Below are positions 11,187 through 22,833 of a stretch of 56,729 bases of DNA, one piece after another. Source of the stretch: Mesaphorura yosii (lineage: Eukaryota > Arthropoda > Collembola > Poduromorpha > Tullbergiidae); the NCBI GenBank assembly GCA_009869945.1, contig WIXG01000433.1, positions 1 through 56,729 on the forward strand, read 5' to 3'. The notes beneath the pieces are model-generated. The model had not been told where the DNA came from. It saw nothing but the letters and a program-made list of their open reading frames with translations, and made no database searches. How positions within the stretch are numbered: position 1 is the first letter of the stretch; each line of letters begins with the position of its first letter. A program made the translations under genes and the position numbers.

Positions 11187-12475
11187 CTATCTCTCTAATT
11201 GGTCCAAGCTCCAAGTATTTGATCTGCACGCTCCCAAGATAAACTATTGACTAACAGCCGGTCGTGCCTGTGTTAGTTGACCTTCATAACCTTAGCAAAC
11301 GGCTAGTATAAAGTGTGCCGTCAGAGTGGTATTGCACATAGATGTAAGTTCGTGCCGTGTGCAAAAGGCTTTCATTTTCTATTAACACTCTTCGCCAGTT
11401 CTGCAGAAGTCGTAAGTACAAACAAATCATCGGCTCGCAGTTTACAAGAAATCGCAAGTAGAACTTCAGCTTAATTAGCTCAAATGTAGTCAATCGACCA
11501 GCGAAAGGCGAGGCCAAGTTAAGATTCGAGCACAAACAAATGATTTGTCACAAGCATGGCAAAGGAAGCTTCTTTCCCTGGACAAGTATGACATTTGCTA
11601 ACATTCGTGCCTTGCCTTCGGTGCCCCTGGCAGCGTGGCTGTACGCGGGTGGACGTTGGATGGCGGGCGAGCGTTCTTCCACTGCCACGACAAAGGAACT
11701 GCCGAGTGGTTGCGGATAGAGGTGGGTCGACTGAACCCTCCGATTCGTGTGCTCCAGTGTACCTGGGGCGGGTGTACGGAGCCTGCCCTCCGAAGCGCGC
11801 GACTTTTGGGATTTTGGCCACGGTCAATGGAGTGGAGACTCGTGGCTGGCGACTGCACGACGTTCGACAGGAGTCGTGGGGGGGGGGGGGGCGAACCCTT
11901 GTACTCGGAATTCCGGAAATGCCATGGGGTCGTGTCACGCACGGTAGGGAGCCAAACATGCATTTTGTGGACGCACGCAACGAGTCCGCTGGAAACTGGA
12001 AAAATGCCGGACGGAAAAGAGAGCACAATCAGGCAACAATGCAAAGTCCCCAACAGGGCGAGGATCAGACGGATCCACCAGCGCCAGGTTCCTGGCCACC
12101 ACACGACTAGGTAACACACCTGGCGCTCATGGGGTCGCAATGAAGAGAACTGCGAATGCGAATGTAAGCAGGATTGATGCCGTATTTAGAGATGAGCAGC
12201 TGTCAAACGAGAGGAACAAAGCAACAGGCGTCCTAATCTTTAATTGGGTTTTTTTCACGCGTAATTCCTTTCCTTTAACTCATTCAATTTCGTCCGTGTC
12301 GTCTGCAAAACGTATTTTATCATTTATTTTATTTAGTTCGAGTTCCATATCTCATCAGGCATCGCCGTGCCCAGATAATTGACGTACCCTCAATGCATGT
12401 GGCTGGTAGTTGTATCAGCAATTAGTGACCACTGCAGGTACTGCTAAGCACACATAGCACGCATACTACGACGAA
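11187..12475. other. Intergenic: orphan TATA and a decayed coding fragment
   Basis: TATAAAG at 11307-11313 followed by TCAG at 11321 looks like a plus-strand core promoter with no gene I can attach to it. The 11.6-12.1 kb fragment is listed separately. Between 12115 and 12475 nothing is recognised. Confidence 0.3.
11599..12064 (+). pseudogene. Frame-broken fragment resembling DUF4780-type transposon-linked protein
   Basis: Protein-like sequence runs in one plus frame up to a run of 12 G (11879-11890) and continues in another after it: KGTAEWLRIEVGRLNPPIRV ... MEWRLVAGDC before, GRTLVLGIPEMPWGRV after. The spacing and motif order recall DUF4780-like proteins encoded beside reverse transcriptases in arthropod genomes, but this is recognition by eye. 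Either the element is decayed, or the homopolymer length is a sequencing error. No reverse transcriptase or terminal repeats were seen nearby. Confidence 0.3.
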
Positions 12476-14486
12476 ATGTCTGGGGTTGGGCAACCACTGC
12501 CACCTCATCCCTTGAACTCGGGTGCTAACCTAACCCCCAATGGAAACCCCCCACGCCGTCGTGGTCGGGCCAGAAAGGGACCCAAATACTCGGTAAGTGC
12601 ACTCCACTGTTCTCCTCACAAAACTAAGGCCAACCCCTCAATTTGGTTGCAGGCGTTCGGGGGCATCGCGCCGTTTACTGACGGTGCGACTCCACCGTCT
12701 CCTCTCATTCTCCTCCCTACCTACGCAGATTGCCCTTGCCCCCCGAATTGGACTCAATCCCTGGAGCAAGCCAGGTTGCTGGTAACGAGCCCCTTCATGA
12801 AAATCCCCGTCGCTGAAGAGTCAGCGGAGTGGTTGGCCCTCCTTCGTTACTTTCAGTCGGACTCCACCGCCGCCACCATCACGCACGTGGAGCGAGTTGT
12901 GAATCCCGAACTCTGGCGGCGTTTTACACGAACACGCACCGAACTCCTCATATCGAAATCTGATGACTTCAACCTGTTGGCCGAGCTGGGACTGAGTGAG
13001 AAAGAAGTCGCTGAACGCGCACACGTGAGCATGAACTTTGACCGAAGCCGCCTGCAAGGGAGTCCGTACGCTGACAATATGGTGCTCCTCTTCCATGGGT
13101 CGAAAGGTCGTGACGCCGTGGACACGATCCTGAGTCAAGGGTTGGACGACCGACTGGGCAACACGTGGGGGTTGTTGGGGCGTGGCATTTACTTCACTGA
13201 CGACTCCGCCAAAGCGATGCAATACGACAAGAATGGAATGCTCATCGTCTGTGCTGTGATACTTGGGGATTGCTTGGCTGGAGGTGAAGGCGGAGCCGTG
13301 AGGGAGCCAGAGAAACAGCCGGGGCAGAAGAGAAATCCGCAGGACCTGTTTTTCGACTCTGTCGTTGGGCGTCCCGGCCCGCACAATGAGTACGTGATTT
13401 ACAACCGGAGTCAGTGCTGCCCCCTCTACACCATCTCATACACTCGGAACTCTGCCATGTCGGACCAAAGCGTTCACATTCAACTGGATTACCTGAGGGC
13501 TCAGGCTCAGCTGCCTTCGTTCGCCTGGACCAAAGCCATCAGCCTTTCTACGGATGAGCAGTTGGGGCAAGTGCTCTACCCCTTCCATGCCCGCACCATC
13601 TTTCAAGTTATGCACGCACCACATCAACTCCAACCCTTCCAAGGGGACGAAGGCTCCACAGCTGCTCCACTTGCGCCTTCCCCATCATCTAATTCTTCTC
13701 CATCCAACATCGAAACGTATAATTTCTTGTTCGACGACATCGTTGACTTCACGCAGGAACGGAAGAAACCCGACACCCCTGCAGCCTCCACCGTCCCAAC
13801 TCCAGGATATGAGTGGCTCGATTCCCTACTGATGGAGTTAGGTGGCTCTCCACCGCCAGCTGCTCTCGAGGAGTGCCCCATCTGCTTCTCGGAGTATACA
13901 CCAAGTGGCTCTGATTGGGAGGTAGGTCACCTGACACTCACAAACCCCCTCCTCGTGCACTTCCAACCTAATTTCAACATTCCTCATTCCCTCCTAGGTT
14001 TTGGACTGCACGCACAAAATCTGCACCTCCTGCACTGCTCAGATGCGGGGCACTGGCTCGACGATGTCCGGTCAAGTCCACACGTGGCTGAAGTGTCCAT
14101 TCTGTCAGTCCTGTTCGGGGGTACAAGTCGGTGATTGTCCAGATGGCACCATGAAGGTTCGGAACTTGTCAAGGCCTGCAGCTGGGTACGAGGGTTGGGG
14201 CTCCATCTCTATCCGTTACTTGGTTCAGAATGGTGTGCACTTCCTGAATCGGACTGCCTACCTCCCAGCCACCCCCGAGGGATTTCGTATTCTGAACTTA
14301 TTGAAGACGGCGTGGGATCGACGTCTTTGTTTCAGGATCGGGACGAGTCTGACGACTGGAGCCACGAACGTCCTCGTCTGGAACCTCCACCACAAGAGTG
14401 CGTTGCGTGGAGGGTTGTATGGGTACCCTGACCCCGGCTATCTGCTGCGTGTGGGACAGGAGCTTGCACAGTATGGAATCAGATGA
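12476..14486 (+). CDS. PARP catalytic domain fused to RING and Deltex C-terminal (DTC) domains
   Basis: Exons 12476-12592, 12653-13921 and 13998-14486 (introns 60 and 76 bp, both phase 0) give 624 aa. Order: basic Pro/Arg-rich N-terminus; PARP ADP-ribosyltransferase fold with the H-Y-E triad intact (LLFHGS, His about 187; GRGIYFTD, Tyr about 219; NEYVIYN, Glu about 285); a Ser/Pro-rich linker; a RING finger (CPIC at about 447, CTHKICTSC, CPFC at about 495); then a Deltex C-terminal domain (DGTMKV, GYEG, RTAYLPATPEGFRILNLLK, DRRLCFRIGTSLTTG, HHKSALRGG, YGYPDPGYL). Deltex RING-DTC modules ubiquitinate targets and can attach ubiquitin to ADP-ribose; in vertebrates DTX3L works in trans with PARP9. 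Here both activities sit in one chain, so the product could ADP-ribosylate a target and then ubiquitinate the modified site. Intron 1 is 3n long and stop-free. Confidence 0.9.
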
Positions 14487-15039
14487 TGATTTAGATGGCC
14501 TCGTGGTCAGCTTATTTGAGCATTGAAGAGGTGCACTGAATGGATGCCCACTTGACGGATAGGAGTTTGAGTGGTCCCTTGTTTATCATTAAGTTGGGAT
14601 TGCCTGGAAACGAAATACACTACCTTGAAATGTACTTTGAAATCCATTGTTCTCTCATCTCACTAAAATTTATATGAGGTTTCTAAACGTTGGTGAACAC
14701 GGGTCGCCCCCACATCGACGATGTAGGGCAGCGGATCAGTCACGAAAGTACGCCGAGTGTTCCGTACACCAACGCTACACCGTATGCCGGCTATGTACGC
14801 CACGATGTACGCCGCAACGCTCCTTTTCACTCAACCCGAAAACCGTCCTCTGCTCGCAGCGTACAGCAAAGTAATTGACATTTATCTCGATTTAACACGG
14901 AGGGCGTGGGAACCCCAATGTACTACATTTATAGAGGTTAATAATATGGCACTCTACCCTAAAACCCTAACCTAACCTAAAAAGTACCAGTAAGGCATAT
15001 CTTGGATAAGAATATGATCTAAAAGCATTGTGCTGTGTC
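14487..15039. other. Intergenic, convergent PARP-Deltex/IR-2
   Basis: No gene recognised. Contains an AACCCTAACCTAACCTAA stretch (about 14962-14980), the complement of the GTTAGG motif seen near 5244; too short and degenerate to be a telomere. Confidence 0.4.
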
Positions 15040-17201
15040 TTAGTCAGAAAAGTAGGCTAATGTACGATCCAACTTTTTCTTCTTCCAATGGAATTCAACC
15101 ACTAATACAGACAATGAGGAGCACAATCCAATTCCCAGTATGAAAAACATGAGCCAAACATCTACCAAGGCTAGTCCCGAATCCACCTCCGATTCACCCT
15201 CTCCTTCAAGCTCACCGCACTTGGAACTCGAATCCTTGATTGAGCACTCACAATTCGGCTTACTATCCCTCTCTTTCCTCAACACAGTCCCTCTCACCCG
15301 GCCCACCACGCCCGTCTGCGCCATGTGAAGTCTTGCATAGTTGAGGTGGTCAGTCAGCTCAGAGCCAAGTCTCAAGAAGCTGGAAGCCCAACGCTTCACA
15401 CCGGACAGAGTAATCCGGCGGAGCCGGTCACAATTTGGGCTAGCAGACGCGTGCCTTATTTGTGCGATCGAGTGTGTGACGTACGCAAAACGTGGAGTGT
15501 CCACAGCGTACTTCATTCCAGCCTCACCCGAATCAAATGTACGATAGTTTGTGCGCATGGGCCAAACAGGGCTCCACACGCCCAGCGCTTCCCCTGTCAA
15601 CACATTATCCACGACTCCATCTTTCTCCGTGCCAAACGTGTAGCCACGAGCGGCTAAATCTTGCAAGTTTTCTATTTCGCCCTGCGTCGAAAATTTGACG
15701 AGGAGGAATCCTGACAAGATTGTATAAAACAGGATACAGCTCAAAGCAACTGAGAGCGTGTACAGTCTGCTCCCGACTTCATGTTTTGTAGGAGGTAGAT
15801 CAATGCCCTGCACTGTGACGAGTGCAGTTGTCCAGATAAACAACTCGGATGATTCCAGCGGCTGAAAAAAGACTCTGCTCAGTGCAAGCAAGATAACCAC
15901 AGAAGCCAGCAACGCGAGCAGAGCACTTCTATCGAAGACTCCACCGAACACATTGCCCGACACCTGCGCATGCATGTCACCATTCGAGAATGGGTCCAAA
16001 TAGTTCACATATATTTCATTGTGCACTCTTGTCACGAAGGGAAAACTGAAATATGGATTCTTGTAGAGAGTCATACTGGACAAGGCAAGATCTGCATCAC
16101 CCTTTACCACGAGTTCTCCCATGCTTCGACCATCTGACGAATTCGGGTGAGAGGCCCAACTTGACGCGTTCACGAAGGTAGATTTGAACTGAAGCAGATC
16201 TTGGGTATAGGCAAACATTTCGTAGCTGAGGGTATCATAACCAGGACTGAGAGAAGAGTCTGTGGCAGGCCTGAATGCAGCCAGGGTTTCCTGCCCAGAG
16301 CTTGTACGAATTTCAGGTTGGAGTACGTGCGCGACTTTGATGTCAGTCCCAGCCAGCTGTCTCGATCGCAGTAGCAATCGACCGTTCAGTGTCGTCACAC
16401 TGGACACGTAACGACCAATAGGCGCCCTTAGTAATAAGGGTTTGACAACGAGCCGTCCCTTTACCCCGTATAGTTCGTACGTGGTTGACAAGAAGCCATC
16501 GATGTAATAAACTTGATCTGATAGTCTAAGCGTCAGTTTGTTGCTCGAGTCGATGGCGGCTCGAAGGATCTGATCTGATTCTCCACCGACAGATGAAATC
16601 AAGAACCAGACTGTCGAGCGTCGCGGAAATTCGTTCAAGCACTACATAGGATGAAAATAATAAATGGACAGAGAGCACATACCATACCTGGAAAGTGCCA
16701 GAATGTATAGACTGAATTTACCGCTGTCAGTACTGCTAGTGTGGTATTGAACTGCTCAGAGAGCAAGGCAATGACCAGCGTCTCATGCGGAGGCAGAGTG
16801 GCACACCTCTTCTTCCAAGCATGCTGCACAAGTTTTTCGTCTTCTGCGTAGTCCAGGCCGGGCTGGTCCGATGATTCATTGCATTTCGTACCGACCGCGA
16901 CTAGTGGACAGGCACCTCCTGCTGCTCCTGTTTCTAGGTCGAGATGGCCTGTACTACTCAAAAGTGCGACTTGCTCAGTCACACCGACGAGGCTCCTTGT
17001 CGCGGAGGTCTGTAGTTTGTGTTCTATGTATGTGTAGAAAATGATTTGAGGGTTGACGAAACGTTCCGCAATGTTGGCGAAAAGGTGTTTGACTATTTTG
17101 GAATCCATAGCCGCCTCCTTCTTGCAGCAGCAGATGTTTTCTGATATGCTGAAGATGAGGACGATCAGCATGAGCAAGAGAAAGGCCACACGCCCCGACA
17201 T
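15040..17201 (-). CDS. Divergent ionotropic receptor (IR-2), two exons
   Basis: Exons 16683-17201 and 15040-16641 are separated by a 41-bp intron (donor GTATGT, acceptor TATGTAG, phase 0) and give 706 aa. The ATG at 17201 begins a clear signal peptide (MSGRVAFLLLMLIVLIFS). An N-terminal extracellular region with several Cys is followed by the channel block: helix SALLALLASVVILLALSRVF, pore-region Trp segment, helix LSVALSCILFYTILSGFLLV, the second binding lobe (EIENLQDLAARGYTFG) and a last helix (WLMFFILGIGLCSSLSVLV). This is the IR order. Ligand-contact residues are divergent. An upstream ATG at 17300 exists but precedes a less convincing leader. The intron is among the shortest in the window. 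Confidence 0.78.
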
Positions 17202-18633
17202 TTCAGTACTTCCCTCTGTCTGCGTTGCGAGTTGCACAAAATCGACATGGCAAATAAACTGCTCGAGAGATATTCTGACACAATTTTTCATGTAGATCAC
17301 TCAAAATTGGTAATTATATTGGTACTCAAGTCGTGTCACATAAAATCATTCCGATTGTGCGACCTGTCATTTAACAGCAAAAAAGTCCTCTCGTACTCAT
17401 ACTCGCCACAAATTTGAGTGTGTGAAAGACGTCACTTTTGAATGAAAAGAGCTATCAAATCTTTCGCATTTAGTTGTCGTAGGAAATAATTTTTGAGTGA
17501 GGTTTCGCAGTTATTGATTTCGTTGACGAAAACCTGTCTCCTTCTAGAGGTGCACTCACAATTGTCCACCATAATACAATCCATCTGAGACAATTCTGAC
17601 ACATCTTAGCAACGTGGAGAGGTGCACTACAGAGGCTCGGGAGAGCCCTACCGCTCACTCTCCAAACAGATCCAGGAACCAGGCGGCCGTATCAGGAAGT
17701 CAGCCTAAATACAGACTAAAGCCGAATATTCGAACACGTCCTCATAATTCTTCTTGCCAACGACAAAATAAAACCGAACCCCGATTCGTGCAGCAAAACA
17801 AGAATGCATGTTGGGCGTCCAGATTGTGTGCTTTTGTTTTCAGTCATCTTGTGTCATTCAATGTATCTCAATGTGTCAAACGTAGAATGAAAGGTTGAAG
17901 TACAAAACGAAAATGCAGGGCGGGCATTTGCAAAAATAGGAAACGAGACAGCGGTTGCAAGATTTTATGATAAAAGTATTGCTAATAACGAGTTACGTTT
18001 AAAATGTTATTTTTATACAACTGTTGCCGAAGCACTTGACATTTACGTTGGCTACGGCTTTACAGATTAAGGCCTAATATTGTAAAGAACTGATTTGCTT
18101 GTCCGTTTCATCATATCTTAATTGCTCTGTAGATTGTTAATTATGCCTACTTGCGGAAGCCACAAAGTGATTTAGAGTGATCGTCCAGATTCTGACCATG
18201 GAGACGATAAAGGAATAGAAATAGAAATTAAATAGATGTCCAACAGCACAAGAGTATTAATGGCAACATCTTGAAAGTATTTAGGTTAGTATAGTTGGAT
18301 AAAAAAGTAAAAACAGGATAAAAAAAATGAGGCAATCATGCAAAAATAGCGGTTTAGCAGAAGATTACAACCAACGATCCCATTAGAAATAGACAAGGAT
18401 GTTTTCTGGGACCACAAACTGTGGTTACAAAGAGCTACTATTATTATCCTGATGCTTCGAACACGACTTCTAGAGCAAGCCATTACATTTCATAGACTTC
18501 CATGACTTATGCGACGAACGTCTTTGAAATTGGCATAAATATGTGAGCTGAGCCACTTCATAAAGCCAGACTTAGACTTCTTTCTCTGATTTAGACTCGC
18601 AACATTGAATTCGGAGGAAGGCCAACTCCAAAA
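17202..18633. other. Intergenic, AT-rich
   Basis: Divergent upstream region of IR-2 and the repeat-protein gene. No open frame with a family signature and no RNA gene recognised. Confidence 0.4.
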
Positions 18634-19633
18634 ATGTCATCTTTTATTATAATTCTTGGGGCAGCCACTATTTTTGTAAGCCGTTCCCCTTGAGGGATTC
18701 CTTATTGAAAGAATATGCACTAAACGATTAAACATTTCTAATAGGCAGCAGCCTCTGTGAGCGAAGGACATTCTCATGAGAAGCGTGGATTACTCGACTC
18801 GGCTCGTAAGCCCATATCATTCGAATACCATGACTTATGACTCCGCTTGACTCGACCTAACCAGTTTAGTCGTCTTAAAAAAATTAAAAACTTAGTCGAT
18901 ATATTTCTCATGTTGTATTTCAGTTAAGTCAGTTGTGCAGCCACTAGGGGCAGTGGAAAATGCAGTTTCTCCTGATGCCATGAATTCTTTCTGCAAGCAA
19001 AATGGGTACACGTTGTGGGTTGGTGACGGGCCTGAGCCAAAAGAGGCTGAAGGATTGGTCAACAGTGCTTGGAGTGGCTGGGGCAAGCTCACCGGGGCTG
19101 CTGTGGGGGCATGGGCCCCTGAGGGTGTCATGATGGGGAAATGTGAACCACTGGGATGGGCCAAACCAGGCAGTGACTATGCACGCACTCATGCTAAAAC
19201 CACGACCACGTATATGATACAAGGACAACCCGGTACATACCAGCCAGGCACTCCAGGAAGCACGGTCACATATGTGACACCAGGACAACCGGGCACATAC
19301 CAGCCAGGCACTCCAGGAACTACGACCACATATGTGACACCAGGACAACCGGGCACATACCAGCCAGGAAATCCAGGAACTACGACCACGTATGTGACAC
19401 CAGGACAGCCAGGCACATACCAACCAGGCACTCCACCAACCACGACCCAATATGTGACACCAGGACGGCCAGGCACATACCAACCAGGAACTCCACCAAC
19501 CACGACCACGTATGTGACACCAGGACGGCCAGGCACATACCAACCAGGAACTCCACCAACCACGACAACAATATACCAACCACCTCAACAGCCACAGACA
19601 CAACAAATGTGCCAATGTCCTTGTCAAGGATAG
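18634..19633 (+). CDS. Secreted Thr/Pro/Gly-rich repeat protein
   Basis: Three exons (18634-18675, 18745-18805, 18924-19633) join in phase to give 270 aa. The short first exon plus the start of exon 2 encode a signal peptide (MSSFIIILGAATIFAAASV). Residues about 35-120 form a non-repetitive region (KQNGYTLWVGDGPEP, SAWSGWGKLTGAAVGAW) that I do not recognise. From about residue 120 there are six copies of a 20-aa unit built as TTTYVTPGQPGTYQPGTPG, ending in a short Cys tail (MCQCPCQG). Extracellular, mucin- or adhesive-like; the many Thr next to Pro are likely O-glycosylation sites. Function unknown. The neighbouring 19.85-kb Gly/Tyr-rich stretch could be an alternative last exon. Confidence 0.85.
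19210..19572 (+). repeat. Six tandem 60-bp coding repeats
   Basis: Units start with ACGACCACGTATGTGACACC-like sequence and repeat every 60 bp in frame. The first unit is the most diverged (TYMIQGQ instead of TYVTPGQ). The last three share PPTT in place of PGTT, so they were probably copied together. Confidence 0.9.
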
Positions 19634-20375
19634 GATGGTCTTTTAAATTCAAAGCCAAATTCTACATGTACATTTTTCCACTCTAAGAATGTCTATCCAC
19701 GTTTCTATTTTGGAATTTGTAATGAATCGATTGAATGCAAGAAATGCACAAACCTGCTCTCTCATCTTGAGCTCTTCTAATGGTCATTATACATTGTCCA
19801 CATGATATGTATAACTAGCCCATTTTTTTATTTACCTATATTTCCTACGAGTACGCGAGGGAGGTTTGTGGCTACGCCCAGAGACAAGCATCGGGTTACG
19901 GGAGTGCTGGAGCGGGAGCCTATGCGGGCTAGGCCCCTGTTCCATCGTACTTTGTCGAATAAAGATGTCGGGATGCCGAGTTCCCCTTACCTGCTATATG
20001 GGCAAGTTTCTGCGTGCGCTTGCGATTAAATACAATGAGGCTCATTATGCTGATAATTACTCTAAATCTGGACGCCAATCTTGATGGGGATGGTCTCACT
20101 GGCCCACATCTTCGAATCCATGGATGGAGTGCGTGGATGGAACGGAGAAGCATTATGAACCTTACAAAAGTTACTGGTAGGTCTATAACCGACTACATTT
20201 CATTGAAAAAGAGCTGGGCGTTCATCACCATCATCATTACTGATGTATTTATTACATTTATGATCGAATAAATCTACCACGCTGATTACGTTTGTGCACA
20301 TACCGAATCACTGAATTTATTCGGGGATCGGGCTACCTAGTAAACTTTAATCGCTCCATGAATGCCGAATTTAAA
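19634..20375. other. Intergenic with a possible orphan last exon
   Basis: Around 19850-19930 a plus-strand frame reads YAREVCGYAQRQASGYGSAG and stops in GAYAG, followed about 25 bp on by AATAAA (19958). It resembles a Gly/Tyr/Ala-rich tail of a cuticle-type protein, but no upstream exon was found. The remainder shows nothing. TTTATT at 20316-20321 is the polyadenylation signal of the exonuclease gene. Confidence 0.3.
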
Positions 20376-21109
20376 TCAAAAGAAAGCCATGTTTGGGTTT
20401 CGTTCTCCATTAGCAAGAAATATGTCTAATTCGTACAAATTTGCCTCTGCACATCTGCGCTTGAATCTCAAGTTGTCTTTGTACTTTTCCATGCGTTTGT
20501 AAATGTAGTGCAGCTCCGCAATATCAGCTGCAGCATATTTGATCATTTCTTCGGACAACGGACGACGTTCCCAGAATCTGGGATTCGCCTTGTAAAAATC
20601 CACCCCAAACACGGCTTTCCATGGGTTTTCAGGCAGACGATAGTATTTGAGGACATTGGTGAGGCTGGTGCGCTTGTTGTCTCGCTCACCACGCATCATG
20701 TGAAATGCAATTTGTGTGTCAAACACGTTCACCAATTGGACACCGAATTGTTCACGAAGATTACTTCGCTCACCCCGACAATCGTGGACAATCTGCGTGC
20801 AGCCACAATGGCAATATGAGATAGCTATTATGGGACGGGTAATTCGTATGATTTTACCTTCAAAACTGACTCATTCTCGAACACAGCGTCTCGAAGTAGG
20901 TTCATAATCTCTGGACATCTGAAAATGTCGAAGATCCAACATGTGTTGCTAGTTGGCGTGGATATTTGTACTAGTGACAGGGTGCCAGTCGGGCCCAAGC
21001 TGACTCCTTCGCAGTCCAAGGCAACAACGGTTTCCGCTTTGAGTTTGACGCAAATGTCCTCAGCTAGGCTGGTGTTTTCCACGATTACCGTTGTTGACGT
21101 TGAAGCCAT
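20376..21109 (-). CDS. 3'-5' exonuclease domain protein (DEDDy, EXD-like)
   Basis: Exons 20858-21109 and 20376-20792 (65-bp intron, phase 0) give 222 aa. The RNase D-type fold is complete: motif I VALDCEGVSLG (Asp and Glu for metal binding), motif II region KIVHDCRGERSNL and NVFDTQIAFHMM, and motif III MIKYAAADIAELHYI with the Tyr-x3-Asp spacing of the DEDDy class. It should degrade RNA or DNA from 3' ends; EXD1-type proteins act in piRNA pathways and EXD2 in DNA repair or mitochondria. There is no HRDC domain and no clear targeting signal. Polyadenylation signal 20316-20321. Which EXD paralogue cannot be decided here. Confidence 0.9.
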
Positions 21110-22833
21110 TTTGGACGTGGGTTAGATTTTGGAATAGATGAAATATAGAGCCAACAGTGCAAAACCTTTTAATACCTTTCAATGATTTGACTGAACGTTC
21201 GATCGCTAACGTACGTTCGTTTTACGCTTGCACGAGCTGGAATCTTTCCCAAGGACAAAAGCCAATGCCCAAGAAAGTCGAGTATATCAATAATATATAT
21301 AAAGCCACTGATAATGCATTCAAACCTAGTCGAGTGCACTCAAGCTTGGGGATTAATTAAGTTAGCATTGTTTTTAGGTGCGCACGAGTGCATGGCAAGT
21401 AATTAAACCCAATGCCATAATATTTTTGATAAAATACACTAAAATGTTTCTTTCCTAACACCATGGCCATAAACATAAGTAGACAGTTTATCTTGCCATG
21501 TTACCTTGAACTTGAGGATGACGTGCACTTCGGGTCGAAGCATCACGTGGAACATGTGCCGTACACCGACTGGATAGTTTCAACTTGTGTCGGAGCTAAC
21601 CCATAGTACCTTCACCTTAACCCTGCGCTAAAGCTAGAGTTGGATGGAACAAGGGTCACCACCAGATCCACTTCAGCTCATGGCGTGCCGTTCACGACAT
21701 CACTTTAGGTTTGGTGCATGATATTATGTTCTGTTCATGACTTCATGTCGAAAGTCACGTCGGTGGCTACCCTCCACATTTTTACGGAACTGCAAATCTT
21801 AAGCCTGTACTCTTCAAGGCTTCTCGCAAAATCGCTCTCAGAAGCTTCAACTCAATTTCCAACCACTTAATTAATTGAATTTGCGAAAAAACTGATAAGT
21901 ATTCGCCGCATTTTGAAGCTGAGCACTGCGTGCAAGTGTCAGATATGATTTACGGTTCAACTATTCGCAATTTCCCTAATTTTTATATGAACACTTCGTC
22001 TGAATGAATTTATCAACTTATTTTCATCTGCCTTTCTGAGTCATTAAGCAAGTAAACACGTCAAACAGACTTATTTTTAGCACTTCAGACTTGTCGGACT
22101 TTGATAGTGACCGTACGTCATTGAAAATGGGCAACTTTGCGTCCTTTGCCAAATAAAGCTTCTACTTTAAAGCTTAAAAGATCAAACTTATTTCACGCTA
22201 AAATGTCGATGTCGATAAAAATATCAACTCAAAGTGTGAGCCAACAATACAAAACCCTAAACATACGCTAAAAGCAAGAGCACCCCCATTTTCCAATCCA
22301 AATGAAACCTGTCAGCCGCCAGCATGACCCACAACACGACCCAGCCACTATAAGCATTGCGGACCAAGATATCGGATCCAGATTGTGCAGGATTGTAAAG
22401 ATCCTCATTTTATAGGTTCTACCATTAAATTTGCGATTTGGAAATGAGCTGAACGCTCGCTAAGACTCATAACGGGCGCACGTCATTCATTGGTTCGTAT
22501 TGACTTATGCTACGAATTATTCATTTAAAATTTTCATTCTCAGGAGCGTTGTAGCTCTTGGCCTTGTCTCTCAGTATTGGATCAATTGAAAATTTTAACT
22601 TTTCCTAGGAAGAGAAGCCCGAAGGTAAATAGTCAAATTTTCGTCCCAACTGTTTAAACTGTTTACACAGAGAAGGCAATACTGACGTGATACGGAAGCG
22701 GCGTGCTTATTTTCTGAAAGAGAATGCCTCAGGGACGGAGTGCAAGCATTTGAAAGCCGGCACACGCGATCGATGAGCAATGGCCAACGGCGGCGTCCTC
22801 TTCTCAATCTTACCTCAGAGTTCGAGACCCGCC
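21110..22833. other. Intergenic, AT-rich
   Basis: Shared upstream region of the exonuclease (-) and IR-3 (+). No coding or RNA feature recognised in 1.7 kb. Confidence 0.4.

Noticed and set aside
12853..13384. Minus-strand frames opposite the PARP domain
   Set aside because: Antisense shadows; the plus strand has clear catalytic motifs.
5244..14980. GTTAGGTTAGG / CCTAACCTAACC stretches as telomeric repeats
   Set aside because: Only two to three degenerate units inside gene-containing DNA; a common motif in arthropod genomes.
18944..19658. Three long minus-strand frames (WLVCAWPSWCHI-type repeats)
   Set aside because: Antisense shadows of the 60-bp repeats of the secreted protein.
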